Below, piece after piece: positions 1 to 12,347 of a stretch of 64,000 bases of DNA (positions are counted from its first letter, which is position 1; every line of letters begins with the position of its first letter). The notes below the pieces were generated by a model that worked only from the letters and a program-made list of their open reading frames with translations, was not told the origin of the DNA and did not search any database. The position numbers and the translations under genes were made by a program. Origin of the DNA: Thelonectria olida (Eukaryota > Ascomycota > Sordariomycetes > Hypocreales > Nectriaceae); assembly GCA_020736575.1 (NCBI GenBank), contig JAGPYM010000005.1, positions 868,001 to 932,000 on the forward strand, in the 5' to 3' direction.

Positions 1-921
1 TCAAGGGCAGCCAGAACTTCGGAAGGAGGTGCTATGTCCATGCTTATGTATCGCTTCGTCACGTAGTTTTGGAGCTCGCGTCGAGTGGAAGCATTGAAGC
101 TCGGTGGATGATATTGAATGAATCGATCCACGATAAGCGCGATGAAAGCGGGACTTAGGTCTGTGTGCGCTTCTATATCGGGGCGTGAAATGATATCGAT
201 AAAGGTTGGGAAGTTGGTCGAAAGAATTGCGTCGGCTTTGAAGGGTGGTGTTAGTTGTGCAATGCGGATGTTTGGGACGATATATACCTTTGGTCTTCAG
301 ATCACCGCGAGAACCGACCTTGAAAGCTAAAGCAAGCAAGGTCTTCTCGAGAGCATCTAGTTTGAAATGCTCCATGAAGGTTGAGAGATCAAAGTCGCGG
401 AAGATATCTTCGGTTCCACTCTCTATCGACTCGGCGATCTTGGTAGCTTGGTCGACATCATGCGCGATCTTTCGCATCTCTTGCACCAAAATGTGGTAGT
501 TTCCTGGATTCGAAACTGGCCGGTTAAGGCCAGGGAATATCTGCGGCGCATTTCCGGCGACCAGCCGGGTCAAGTATTTAGAAAAGACCTCCATTCCGTG
601 TTCATCGATGAGCTAGAGGTAGAGCCACCGTTAGTAAGGAGCGCGTCTGGAGAAAAGAACCCAGCTCACCTTTGTCAATTGATCAACCTGGAGCTCCCAC
701 TTGGCACGGTCCTTATCCTCCTTGATAGTGCTGAGAAGGAGATAGACCTGGGCCACGACGATCTTGGTCAGAGAGTTGGTGCCCGTCGGACTGCTGGCGC
801 TGGGGCTTGCGCCAGCACTGAGAATGGCGGCCTGCGATGGGTGGGGTGAATGGCTTGATCCCGTCTGAAGTGTCTGCGCAGGATTGGGCGAAAATGATCC
901 CGCTCGAGGTGGTGGGACCAT
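1..921 (-). CDS. not1: NOT1, scaffold of the CCR4-NOT complex (5' part only)
   Basis: Partial gene that runs off the left edge. Not1 is the large scaffold of the CCR4-NOT deadenylation and transcription complex. The visible part matches the Not1 N-terminal region: a Ser/Pro-rich leader, then TKIVVAQVYLLLSTIKED, GMEVFSKYLTRLVAGNAPQ and FRDFDLSTFMEHFKLDALEK, a very conserved block. Exons are 921..670, 612..288 and 235..1. The introns are 613..669 (GT..TAG, branch-like TTACTAAC) and 236..287 (GT..AAG). The downstream frame then reads ADAILSTNFPTFIDIISRPD, which fits the family. ATG 921 is chosen because it is the only usable start within about 600 nt; the one other ATG, near 1053, is followed at once by a stop. 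Open codons directly upstream of 921 look somewhat coding, so a missed 5' exon is possible. Family assignment is firm, the start is not. Confidence 0.9.
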
Positions 922-1732
922 GGAGGTGTATTGAGGGCGGAGGAGGGTTGATGGAAGTGAGCCTGCCCTTTGAGTTGTGGCAGGCTGGTTCGCTCAAGCT
1001 AGAGCTGGATGTGATGAGCTGTGTAGTCTAAGTTGGTGGAGAGGGCTCCTACATGAGGAAGCTTTCGGGAAAAGACACGAGCCTGGCCGAGGGGGGCAGC
1101 TCGAGAATGCGCGACCGTGTAGTTGATAGACGTTGAGAAGACCAGCGCGAGGCTGATTCGCGCTTGAAGTGGAGTTGAAGAGGGGAGAGGTGCGTGGGTG
1201 ACAAGTGTCCAGGCGTGGTCGTCGTCGTCGGAGCTGGGCGCCAAGACGCAGCGTATTAATAAGCTTGGGGGGAGCGAAGCGGCGGTCCGGCGTCGGTCGA
1301 CGAATAGATCTGGGGGCGGATATGGCGAGGGAGAGCAGAGCAGGTATCGATATCTCAACAAGCGTACACTGGTGGATGTGGAAGTTGGGTTGAGGAATAA
1401 GGTCTGAAAATGCGTATGTACCGGAGCACGGTTAATTCCGGTCCGCTAAAGTCGGGGTCGTGCGCTCCAGCCCGTATCACGTGCTTAAGGAAAACGGGGC
1501 GTTGCCCTGCCAACACTGTCCACGCCACTCCAAATAAAGACATGGTCCATGGAGAGTCAATATCGCGGCATACCGCTGTCCTTCACACGCTTGAAAGGTA
1601 CACATCACTTTTGGTTTCTTCATCTGAAGCCAAAATAATAGCGCGACTTGGGCTGGTTCCATTTCTCTCTCCGACAACATCATTGTTTACCTCTACCATA
1701 TTATTCCAGCTTGATTCACCACTTCAGGCACC
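922..1732. promoter_or_regulatory. Divergent intergenic region, NOT1 / F-BAR gene
   Basis: Shared upstream region of two divergently transcribed genes. I see no convincing coding sequence. The open frames here lack ATG starts or look like shadows. It presumably holds both promoters and 5' leaders, but no clear TATA box was found. Confidence 0.5.
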
Positions 1733-4700
1733 ATGCCTGGGTCAACGGCAGATGGTCCAGCCGTTGCGCTGTCTTGTGAGTGCAGCTTCCTCGCCCTTAC
1801 TTTTCTAACACTTATTCACCTGATCTTTCTTAGTCGCAAACAATTTCTGGGGCAAAGATGATGCTGGCGTTGCACCACTGATCAATCGAATGGCCGGAGC
1901 CAAACAGACATGCGACGAATTAAGAGCATTTTACGGCGGTACGTTTGCCTCTATATTACCTTAGTTTTATTTATCTAACACATGTGACTTTCGCAGCCCG
2001 GGCATCGATCGAGGATGAATATGCTAGGAAGCTTTCGAACCTGTGCAAGAAGTCCCTGGGCTCCCAAGAACTTGGAACGTTGAAAGTCTCTCTGGACACT
2101 GTCCGTGGCGAGGTTGAACAGATGGCCAAACAACATCAGAATATTGCGGCTCAGATGAAGTCTGAGTTGGAGGAGCCATTGGCTGCCTTCGCCGGTGGCA
2201 TGAAAGAACGCCGCAAGATCGTGCAGAACACCGTGGAGAAGCTTCTGAAGGTGAAGACGCAGCAAACCCAACACGTCAACAAGGTCGGCTCACACGTTCC
2301 TCCCTACCTGATAATACCTGCTGACTAGAGTAAAGGCACGAGACAAGTATGAACAAGAATGCCTAAAGATCAAAGGCTACCTCGCCCAAGGCCACATGGT
2401 CATGGGCCAAGAAGAGCGACGAAACAAGGCGAAATTGGAGAAGACGCAGATCAGCCTCGCAACCTCCAACACGGAATATGAGAATGCCGTCAAGGCCTTA
2501 GAAGAGACTACGGCTCGATGGAAGCGAGAGTGGCAAGCCGCAGCCGACAAATTCCAGGACCTTGAAGAGGAGCGCCTGGACTTCACGAAGAGTAGCCTGT
2601 GGACATTCGCCAATGTTGCGTCCACAGTTTGTGTTAGCGACGATGCTTCGTGTGAGAAAATCCGACTGTCCTTAGAGAAGATGGATGTGGAAAAGGACAT
2701 TATTACCTTCATCACCGACCGTGGCACTGGCCAGGAGATCCCCGAAGCACCCAAGTACATCAACTTTTGCCGTGGCGACATCAACGACAGCCAATCCGAG
2801 ACCTCAGAGGACGATAATTACTCTGTTGCTCAATTCCCTCGCAGCATTAACCCAGCTTTCAGATCATCGTCTCCACAGCCATCGACCTTTGAGTCGCATC
2901 ATGACCCCGACTCGGCCCTGGCGAAGAACCTGGCACACAGAGAGCTTGCACCCGCTAGACGCGAGCCTGTTGCTCCCCGAAAGCCCGTCCAACCAGTCCA
3001 GATGGAAGAGTTCCAGCAACCTCCTCAAACTCAGATGTCTCTCCAGCAACCTCAGCAGCTTGCCGCCCAGGCCCACAAGCAGCAACTCCAGCAAACACCC
3101 CAGCAACGTTATTATCCGATGCAGCATCAACTAACCCAGCCACGAGCGCAGCCAGTTCGACAGTCATTGGAGATGAGGAGATCTACTGATGACCAGTATC
3201 ATCGAACCCCTGCTGGTGGACCTGCAAGGGGGGGCTACGACGTTCATCAACATGGCCCAGTTGCTGCCGTGCCTCACGATCCCTATCCCATGGATGGCAT
3301 GACAATGCTATGCCGGCCTGGACCCGTCGGTCCTCCCTCTGACAGAAGTTCTCAGCTTACTTCTGGACGACCTTCTAGCAGGGACTCCCACAGTGACTAC
3401 TCGAACCCAACTTCGTTCTCTAGTATGGAACCTCCGAGCGGAAAGACATCGCCTATCAAGCAAGAACCCGACCCTATTCCAGCACTTGCCCCTGCTCCGA
3501 TCGCTGCACCAGCTCCTATTACTGCTCCTGCGCCTCTCACTGCCCCTGCGCCTGTCTCAGCTTCTCCGAGCCCGACTAAACTGGTTGCCACAAAGAAGAG
3601 TGGCGGCTTCTTGAAAAATCATAGTCCTTTCAGGCGAAAGAGTCAGAAGGAGATTCAGGTTTCAGCACAAAACAGAAACACCTGGCATGCTGCCAGCAAT
3701 AGAAATGCCGAGAGCCCGACCCGCAGACCGCAGCTGTACAACAAACCCGAGCCTCAGAGCATTACTCAAGAGCGCACTCAGAGTCCAGAGCCCATCGAGG
3801 CGGATGCAAGCCTAGCCTTGGGAGTTGGCCAGAATGTGTTTCCCGTGTCCAACCCGGATGAGAAGAAACGCCCAGGAGCTACTCCTGCGAAAGAACCCGA
3901 AGAGAACGACCCTATTGCTTTAGCCCTTGCGGAACTCAAGGGTGTTACGCTGGGCAAGCAGTCGTCTGTCAGAATGTCCGCGGATCATTACCACGGCATT
4001 CCCACACCTGCCCCTGGATCAGAGGCTGCTAGTCTCTCTCGATCGGTGCCAACTCCGGGTAACCAGGACAGAGCTCGAGTCAAGAGAGGAACACCACCCC
4101 CTTCGTATGCTCCCCAGAGCCAGGTATCCAGACTAGGCGTGCCACCTCCAGCAGTCACCTCCAAAGCCATGAAAGAAGCCACTAAGAAGGTTACCAACCA
4201 GACTCGCAGTGTGTTTGGAGAGAATGGGCGAGGCAGTGCTGGCTTGTACAACTCTGCTTCATCACGCCCTGGAACTCGAGGCACCGACATGGGCCGTGAG
4301 CGTGAGCCCATAAGCTACAATCCCCCTCCAGTGTCGCGGTCAGGTACTCGGGCAACCGAGATCAACCGGGCAGAGACAGGCGGATTCACAGCTCCTCCCA
4401 TGTCTCGATCAGGTACCCGGTCGACTGATATAGCTTCTCCTATCACTAGACCAGGCACACGGGGTTCTGATATGTCACGAGGAGGGTCTGGAGTCTACGG
4501 AACTTCGCCAGTCTCTCGGCCTGGAACTAGAGGCACCGATATGCCCAGAGCTACATCACCGGCACCTATTCGAAGTGCATCTCCCCAACCACCCGTGAAC
4601 GAATCATCAAGAATGAGTCACCGATCCGCATCACCAAACCCTTACCAGCGCAGCCCATCTCAGATGAGTTCTCCTCAGAAACGTGGTAGTACCGATCCCT

Positions 4701-5303
4701 ACCAGCGCAGCCCATCTCAGATGAGTTCTCCTCAGAAGCGTGGTAGCACCGATCCCTACCAGCGCCCTATCTCCCAGATGAGCTCTGCCCACAAGCGAGG
4801 TTCCGATCAGTACTTCCAACAGCCGTCACCTCAAGACCACAGTCGGGCACCATCTCCTGCTACATACAGGGACTACCAACGCCCTCAGAGCAGTTATGGT
4901 GGCAGCACTATGGCAGTGCAGCTGGCTGATGATCCCTATGGATCTCAGAGAAGCCGTGGCAGCCGTCCCAGCTCCCGGGCGACAAATTTTGACGGAAGTG
5001 GCTCGCGTCAACGAAGCAAGAGTGTCGCGGACCCATCGCGACTTTACACCCCGGACGGAAGACCCATCCTTCACTATGGTGAGTCTCAACCATTTCATTC
5101 ATTGTGTGACAGTAAACTAACCCGAGTGTCTAGCACGCGCATTGTACATGTACCAGGCAGCCATCCCCGAGGAGTTGGGCTTCAACAAGAACGACTACTT
5201 GATGGTCCTCCGTCACCAAGACGATGGATGGTGGGAAGCCGAAATTCACGATGGAAATGGACGCATCGGGCTGGTCCCAAGCAACTACCTCCAGCCATGC
5301 TGA
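1733..5303 (+). CDS. hof1/cdc15: F-BAR and SH3 domain protein (Cdc15/Imp2/Hof1 family)
   Basis: Predicted 1115-residue PCH-family protein. In yeasts these bind membrane at the division site, link it to actin and the contractile ring, and help septation. Exons: 1733-1775, 1834-1938, 1997-2283, 2336-5078, 5134-5303. The F-BAR domain occupies about residues 10-260 (FANNFWGKDDAG, ARASIEDEYARKLSNLCKK, AQGHMVMGQEERRNKAKLEK, coiled coil). A long disordered middle follows: a Gln-rich stretch, an Ala/Pro repeat, SRPGTRGTDM-like repeats and a 57-nt tandem repeat. The last exon gives a C-terminal SH3 domain (ARALYMYQAAIPEELGF to DDGWWEAEI, then LVPSNYLQP). Intron 2284-2335 has a weak GTCGGC donor and an AAG acceptor, but the joined frame (HVNK|ARDKYEQE) matches the family. 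The order F-BAR, disordered linker, SH3 is diagnostic. Which yeast paralogue it corresponds to is not decided. Confidence 0.93.
4643..4810 (+). repeat. 57-bp in-frame tandem repeat, about three copies
   Basis: Copies start at 4643, 4700 and 4757, exactly 57 bp apart. The first two are nearly identical; the third has diverged. Each encodes 19 residues of the form YQRSPSQMSSPQKRGSTDP. The repeat lies in the disordered linker of the F-BAR/SH3 protein and adds Ser/Pro sites of the kind used by proline-directed kinases. Confidence 0.9.
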
Positions 5304-5851
5304 TATGATTGACCAACGTGAGCCAACTGACTGGCAAACTACCTGCCTGCCTGATTAATTGATTGACGGATTTGCTTTGACGACTATGTTTTTGGGAATG
5401 CTGTTATCTTTCTAAGGGGAGCCAGTATGGAGCTTGGGATACCTTTTTTTACTTCTTGCTGCACTGTTTGTGTAGATATTACGACTTTCCACGTTTCTTT
5501 TTCTCTTATTATTTTCACTTTTAGGTTCCTGGTTGTACGCGCAAGAATGCTTCAATTCAATGCCTTTGTTTACGAGGAGAATTAGGGAACCAATATATTA
5601 TAACTTTCTCCGTTGTTTTATGATGTTTTTATGCTGCTTGTGGTGAATTCCATCGTGTGGCCAGTCGCAGGTGTGAAGTACCTCCGTACTCAGCTGCATG
5701 AGCCGGAGATGATGAGGCGGGAGCTGGAGCTATGACGTGGGGAGCTCCAGCAGAAATCACCCACTCTCACATGCCATTCCTCAACTTCCTCTTGCCATCA
5801 TTCCACCAACTCCCTACCAAAACACCATACGCGTCGACGGGGAGGTGCACA
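5304..5851. other. Intergenic, F-BAR gene 3' side to seipin promoter
   Basis: Tandem genes on the plus strand. The first half is T-rich and probably the 3' UTR of the upstream gene. The second half should hold the seipin promoter. No further gene was seen. Confidence 0.5.
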
Positions 5852-7116
5852 ATGGTAACGCTCAATTGTCCAGTCGATTGGTTCCCTCGCCCTAACATGC
5901 TGGATTGAACAGGAAACTCTGCAGGAAACTGCGCAGCTTATCACCTCCAAGCCTGTGCAGAGAGCTGTCGTCAGCACCGTTCTGCTCTTCTCTGGCGCCG
6001 CCACTCTCCTTGGCTTCGCAGCGATCGCGTCTGCGCTATTCTTCCAGAACTTCCTCCCCCATCAAGTTGTGACGACGCCCGTGTATCTACAATATGGGTA
6101 TGTTGCGCGCCAGACCTCGACACAGGGTCCAGCTAACCGGCAGTCATAGATTCGGCGTTCACCCTTACGGCATCGCGTCAATATCTACGCCACCAATGAT
6201 GGTTCAACAGGAGTACGACCTATCCCTGACATTATCTATGCCGCGATCGGTACCGAACCTCGATCAAGGAAACTTCATGGTCAGCCTGCACCTACTAGAT
6301 GCCACAGCCGACGGCAGACTCGATACAAGTGCCCAGTTGCACGCTGCTGAGCATGGGGGATTCGGAGAGACAAAGGTGCTTTACAGCTCCCGTAGACCGG
6401 CTTTGCTACCTTACGTCGATCCATTCGTCTCATATGCGTCACGGATCCTATTCTTGCTCTACCACCTTTTAGCCCCCGGTTCGAGTACAACAGATCTAGT
6501 TATACCATTGGCAGAGCGGGTATGGTTTCCGAAAGGCTCCAAGATTCCAGGTTCTGCCTATGTGGAGGTTGAGGCTGGACAGTCAATCCAGGTGTACCAT
6601 GCGACTCTGCGAATGACAGCCCAGCTTCGAGGTCTACGTTGGCTCATGGTTCACTACCGGATTTCGACCTATCTTGCCTTTACCATGTTGTTTTGGGTCT
6701 GCGAGATGGTCTTTATGGGATTTACATGGGTAATCTATACAAGTATGATGGACACCCCGGCTGACACGAAAGGGCTGAGGTTGGAGGGAGGCTGGCGACG
6801 GGACGTCAAGGACGAAGAAGGTTACGAGGAAACTGGAGAAGGAGAAGAGAGCGAGGACCGCCCTGAGACATTTCCTACGTATGGAAGACAGCCACCGCTC
6901 AAGTACGAGCCCAAGATGAAGCAAGAGGCCTTGGACGAACCGTTGTTATCTGAGCTTCCTAGGGAAGGGGCTGAGGCAGATGATGAAGACGAAGATGAAG
7001 ACGAAGAAGAAGTTGATGAGTATGGACATAAGAAGGATTCTGGAATAGGTACGAGTTATGATGAGGAAGGTAGTGGGAAGATTCGTCGGCGTAGGTCTGG
7101 GAGGGCCAGAGAGTAG
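5852..7116 (+). CDS. sei1: Seipin, ER lipid-droplet assembly protein
   Basis: Predicted 384-residue seipin, an ER membrane protein that forms rings at ER-lipid droplet contacts and controls droplet biogenesis. Exons: 5852-5854, 5913-6097, 6150-7116. The first exon is only the ATG, followed directly by a GT..AG intron; the next frame continues ETLQETAQLITSKPVQRAVV. Two membrane segments bracket the luminal domain: about residues 19-44 (VVSTVLLFSGAATLLGF) and 233-258 (STYLAFTMLFWVCEMVFMGF). The luminal part has seipin-family text such as DLSLTLSMPRSVPNLDQGNF and MVSLHLLD. After the second segment comes a cytosolic tail rich in Asp/Glu, ending in a basic stretch (KIRRRRSGRARE). Family assignment rests on this topology and the GNFMVSLHLL block. 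The ATG-only first exon is inferred from frame and splice signals. Confidence 0.88.
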
Positions 7117-9267
7117 AGTCATGGAGCGAGCATGACAGCGACGATGAACGTATGGGTCGGTTTGAGGACAGATACCCTTTGATTCGAGGATAGATACGAT
7201 ACGCGATGAATTGATACTTACAAACTGGCTTTTACTGATGCAACCTTAGGCATCTTTGGCGATCACTATCTTGGGGATATGACTACATGTTCAAGGTTGC
7301 TGGCGGTATTGCAATTTATTCCACGTGAGTGCTCGTTGGGATGAATAACATTGTCCGTTTGGCGACTAACAAGTATCATAGACGTTTTGCTTCATTACAT
7401 ACAGTCCGTGCCTACATTCCTCACCAAATTCTGCAACTAGGTAGCCCGCTGCTAGCGTCAAACGGCCAGAGCTCTATTGAAGGCTCGTTCTCCAGCCTTT
7501 TTTTTTTTTAATAAAAAAGAAGAAAAAAAACAAATTTTTTTTTTACGATGTCTCGTGACTGCCTGGAATGAATTTTTATGATATTCGGCCGAGGGAGAAC
7601 TGGATGATATCATGAACGCGTGAGTCAGCATAACACTAGTTACTTGATGACCATGTACCTACCTTATGCGTGATGACGCGGGATGTGTTCTTGTTGGAGT
7701 AAGAGTAAGGAGGATTTCTCTTGATAACTGACTGTTTGATGTCTTGATGGTTGTTATCAACAAGCTGGCTAATTGTACATGAACTGAGGGTAATAACCTT
7801 TAGGCATGGTACACAGAAGTGTCACATCTACGTAATGCCACTGTGGACGGGAAGCTACTTTCGTCTGTCCGTTCTAGATATGAAGCATGCATACCATTCA
7901 TTGTCCTGTCTGCCTTTATGATAGGAATTGGGCCCCTTTCGAATGCTCGTTCATAGGTACGTTTGATGCAGGAGCCAGGGTGATGGTTATGGACGAGTTT
8001 GTGGCCGAAGACGTGACGAGCCGTCAACCAACTCTACCAGGCCTGGAGAGGTTTCTATATTGACTTTTAGCCCATATGACTTCAAACGTGCACTTGTCGC
8101 AACGGCAGCGGATGGACTATCCGACCTGGACCTGTCAGTCCGGACGTCTCTCCTTACCCCTCACCAACACCGTGTCGATGACACCTCAGTCACTTTCAAT
8201 CAAGGGCGAGAAATTAAAAGGACCTTGGCTCCCGTTTAATAATCTCTGCGGTCTTACGTGGTACCTGAGGCAAGGGGCTTGGTTAGCAGCGCCTTGCCAA
8301 CCTGTCAGATTTCCTCGTTGGCCGCTGATGCAAACTCCCGCCAGCCACTCTCCACCTTCCGTTTACGAGTCACCACACAGATAATTGCTGCCGAGGATTC
8401 TGCTGGTGTTATTGGCTTTGTCCTGGACAAACAAGAACGCTTTGTTGTATCATGTACCCTACCTTACTGTACGAATACCCGACCCGACTGATCTGTTTGC
8501 GCCTTGCAGCCTGTAATTGCGGCCCGGCACTAGCTAGGTACGCACCTACTAACTAACTTGCCTGTTCATTCATTCATTCATTCATTCATGGCCTCCTCCA
8601 TCGACACAATCCTTCCATCCGTTCGTCTCGCCCATGGTTGCTTCCGTCCCGTTAGTAGATCCCTGCTTCCCGCTCTCAGCTCAGCCCATTCATTCATCCT
8701 TGTCTTGTCTCTCTTACTCCGTGTTTCCTTTCTTTCTATATTTCCATTTCCTCTTTCCCACCACTTCTCGTATCGCATCGCAACACAGCATCGCAACTGA
8801 CGACGACGACGACGACGACGTCAATAGTAGCCTCGACACTTGACAACGTACCTCCTCCCCTTCCCTCCCCTCCCCGTGACCGTTACCCGAGGGACCAACG
8901 ACCGACGACTTAGCAGAACTGGAGTACTGGAGGGTCATGGCTAGCACCTGAACCGCCTTTGCTTGTACTTGGTACTAGCTAAGCAACTACGGTAGCACCG
9001 ACCAGGCTACCTACAATCAATCAGCCGCGCCCCCACAATCCCTCCACCACCGCTCCGTTCTGTCTTGTCTCTCCGTCTCCCTCGAAGAAACTCCCGGACG
9101 ATCACGACTGCCCGCCTCTTCGACTGTCGACCGACTGTCTGACCGGGCGAGCATAACCCGAGACCCCCAGCCCCGCGAACCCCAGCTGTCCTCCTCCGCT
9201 CTATTCATCACTTAACCCTACCTCTCGTTGCTTTGTTCCCGATTCTCGCTATTCCCCTCTCGCCACG
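7117..9267. other. Long intergenic region with simple repeats
   Basis: No gene recognised in about 2.1 kb. It holds a T-run/A-run AT-rich stretch near 7498-7545, probably 3' of seipin. A CATT tetranucleotide array lies at about 8565-8589 and a GAC trinucleotide run at about 8799-8820. The last few hundred bases are pyrimidine-rich, as expected for the promoter and leader of the gene starting at 9268. Confidence 0.5.
8565..8589. repeat. CATT tetranucleotide microsatellite
   Basis: About six perfect ATTC/CATT units in intergenic DNA upstream of the gene at 9268. Confidence 0.9.
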
Positions 9268-11129
9268 ATGCCCTGCTTCAAGGGCATTGCGGTCAGCATC
9301 CATGCAAATGGAGCCCCGCTGCCCGAGCACGGCATGCAGAAGCAGTCTCGTATGTCGCGAATCAGCACATACATTCCAGTCCCTCAGCCTCAGTTGAGCC
9401 CAGAGAGCAACAAGCCCGAACCCGCCAAGTTTGCCATCTCCATTACCCTCTTGACCCCGGGCCTACCTATCCCCTACTCGACTCCAAAGGCCAGCGAGAG
9501 CAACCCTTATCCGAAACCCCAGTTCGTCAACAGCTCGCCCCCCGGCTTCCATGGGAACCACAACAAGCACGCCGGCGTCGTCAACGCCTACACCCCCATG
9601 ACAAAGTCCGAGAACGAGACTATCGCTGCCTACATATACTTCGACGGCCGGGCCAAGGAAGAAGTGGCTACTTTGTTGCGCCCAGGTGAGGAAACCTGGG
9701 TCAACAGCCGCTGGGTTCAAATTGCAGAGACCGAGGGCGGCGGTCTTGCTGAGCGCGAGTTTCTTTTTCGCGAAGTCGGTCTGGAGCGTTGGTTAAACGG
9801 TCTTGATCTACAAGGACACGATGCGGCCGAAAAGCTAGAAAAACGTCGCCAAAAGTTTGAGAGGCGCCGACGACGACAAAAGGCCGCGTTCGAAGGCAAT
9901 ACCGGGGTGAGCATCGATGGAGATTCCAATAGCCAAAGGGATGCCTTGCGCTACGGCAACGACGACAAGGCGCCCATCGAAGCGTTCGGTGACGAGTCGG
10001 ATCATTGGACCGATGCCGATGACGACGACGACGAGCCCCCGGAGGCCACTGGTCAAATCAAGGTAGCCATGTTCCGAGTCTTGGCTTCCGGCGAAATCAA
10101 GAAGGGCGAATACTCTCCCCAGTTCGATGCGCACGACGGCGACGATGACGATGTGAATGCAAAGGGCAATAGTCTCGATGCTGACGTCGAGCACACCACG
10201 AGTTTCGCGAAACCCAAGAGTCTCGATCCTAAGACGATCAGCACACAGACTGTGACTGGCATTGATGGGCCAGAGAAGCCATATGCCGTTTTCACTTTCT
10301 TCTACCGGGGCGAGCGTAGGTGTTGTGCGTAACCTGCACCGGAACCAAGCTAATGAGCGTATTCCAGGACAACTTCAAAAGATCGGCGTGTTGCAGTCGT
10401 CTAAGAATCCTCAAACAACACCAGGATCAGCTAAACGTCGATCGGGGCAGATCGATTTCTCCAACCTAGGTCCCCTCAAAGCTGGCGGTACTGTCGGCTT
10501 CTCGACTTTCCGCGATCAAGATTCGGAGGCGTTGAGACGGCGAAAGGCGAGGAAGAAGAGTAATGGGAACATTGCCGAAGATAGTGACGATGACGACGAC
10601 GACGATAGCGATGGTCTGGTCAAAATGGAAGAGGCTGATGATAAGGAGATTGGCGTCAAGGTTGCGCCAGAAGATGCCCAGTTCCAGGGCGAGCTTGCTG
10701 ACGGCGTAAACCGAATCCACGTGAGTTCTTGAATCTTGACGTTCGGAGCACCCATATCTAACCGCATGGAAATAGTTGAAGCGAGCACACTCCGCAGACC
10801 CTGACGGCAACTCAACCCCCACATCGCAAACAAACGAAGTCCCCAGCACTCAAGGCTCAACCTCGTTACAGTTCCTCGGAAGCGACCTGCCTGCAACTGC
10901 AACTACAGGAGGCCTCACCGAAGTGCCTGATGCTTCTCTCATCGGAAGCCCCTTGAAGAAGCAACGTCCAAGCATGGACCATTCTGCAAATCTCCCGGCC
11001 ACACAGAACCTCAGTGCTGCTTTAGATGCGGTCATATCTGGATCAGGATCTGGAAGTGCTTCGCCAGCAACCAAGCCTGCAACCGAAACCCTCAGGCCAC
11101 ATCCTCATGAGGAAGAAGAGGAGTTGTAA
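9268..11129 (+). CDS. Conserved fungal protein of unknown function (possibly DUF7918-like)
   Basis: Predicted 584 residues, function unknown. Exons: 9268-10315, 10368-10720, 10776-11129, all with standard short introns. The N-terminal half looks like a compact globular domain of mixed sheet character (FKGIAVSIHANGAPLPEHG, AYIYFDGRAKEEVATLLRPG, WVNSRWVQIAE, EREFLFREVGLERW). A strongly basic helix follows (EKRRQKFERRRRRQKAAF). A second conserved part reads QIKVAMFRVLASGEIKKGEY and FTFFYRGERQLQKIGVLQ. The rest is acidic, Ser-rich and probably disordered. This layout recalls fungal proteins annotated as DUF7918, but that is memory of the style, not a search. The basic and acidic tracts would suit a nuclear protein. 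No catalytic motif was seen. Confidence 0.8.
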
Positions 11130-12347
11130 AGGCGCTAGCCGCCGATGTTGATGATTGCTTTATGACCCCTTTTGGACTTGCTTTCCATATCCGAAGTCGA
11201 ACCAACACAACGACTCGTTGAAATCGGGGGGGGGGGGGGGTCTGGGAGAGGGAAGAACCATGTTACCATCACACTCGGGGATCGTTAGTGTCCCAAGCAG
11301 ACTTGAGTCTGAGGAACAGGTTTTGTATAGACTCAGATGACGGAAGCTGGGCATGATCCGTGAAGCATATTTATTGATGTCAGGGGGGATTGATTCATTC
11401 GTGGTTCATTTGTGGACCTTCTGCCTCAGCGGTATTGCTGTGGACGAGAAATTGCTTTATAAAGCGTTGACACTACAAAAAAAGGGAGAACAATGGCTTT
11501 GATTGTACCGGAAGGCTTTCGGCCATGGGTGCTGGTAGGGTTCAAGACGGGATTGGGCCATGAGGCAGCGCAGACTAGAGGCTAGAGAAGCAAATCAAAG
11601 TACTGTTTTGTTCTGTGTGGAATTTACCATTCAACGACTTTGTGACGTGCTATGTCCTGTTTTGAGGTTGAGATGGAAAGCTGGTGACAGTCTATCAGGG
11701 CTGTTCAGACAAATAGGCAGAAACATTGGAAGAAGAAATCCACGTCAATATATTTGTCACGGCCTACGTAGTTGCTGTACGAGGCCACGATGTGTTTACG
11801 TGTTTAATGGAGTCGTCGTATATCTCGCATATGCACATCGATCCTCATCCCTAGCGATTTGGTTCTCGATACTACTCAAAGTTGATTCAAGCATGCTAGG
11901 GCTGCCAAGCTCCCGACAAGCTTGGCCATTTCATCATTGCCCCTCCATCGTCTGACAAAGGCGAGGAGGGATTCTTTGCAAGCGAGACAGCCAGACCAAC
12001 TCGATTGGATACCATCGGGCTTCCTGATTGGGATGGCTCGGAATGAATGGGTTTACGCCGTAATTCGACAGATGGTGAATGCAGCTGCCTGGGATTTCGT
12101 CGTAATGTGCCCGACGATTCTGTCGAAAGAGATGCGTCCATTGGCAACCAACTGTTGCCCCGCATGAGGTGCCAGTTGATGGACGATTTATTCCCATGAC
12201 GAGCCGGGTGGAAAACACCTATATAAGTTGCATGACTGCCCTATCTGAGACATGCCATGACGGTCCTACAAGCACTCGAGCAGTATTACCGAGCTTTCTA
12301 GAACTCAATTGCAGTCATCTTCCAATATCCTTCTCGACCAATTCGTC
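11130..12347. other. Intergenic region with a 15-G homopolymer
   Basis: No gene seen in about 1.2 kb. A run of 15 G lies at 11226-11240, just beyond the stop of the upstream gene. A TATA-like box at 12220-12226 marks the promoter of the downstream hydrolase gene. Confidence 0.5.
12220..12226 (+). promoter_or_regulatory. TATA box upstream of the hydrolase gene
   Basis: A TATATAA heptamer 122 bp before the ATG at 12348, followed by a leader with no earlier in-frame ATG. The position suits a core promoter element. Confidence 0.5.

Noticed and set aside
1..234. Continuation of the NOT1 exon frame past position 288
   Set aside because: The text after LKTK is unlike NOT1, whereas the spliced alternative continues as ADAILSTNFPTF, which fits.
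713..997. 94-codon minus-strand frame overlapping the NOT1 5' exon
   Set aside because: Shifted frame of the NOT1 exon; the other frame carries the family text.
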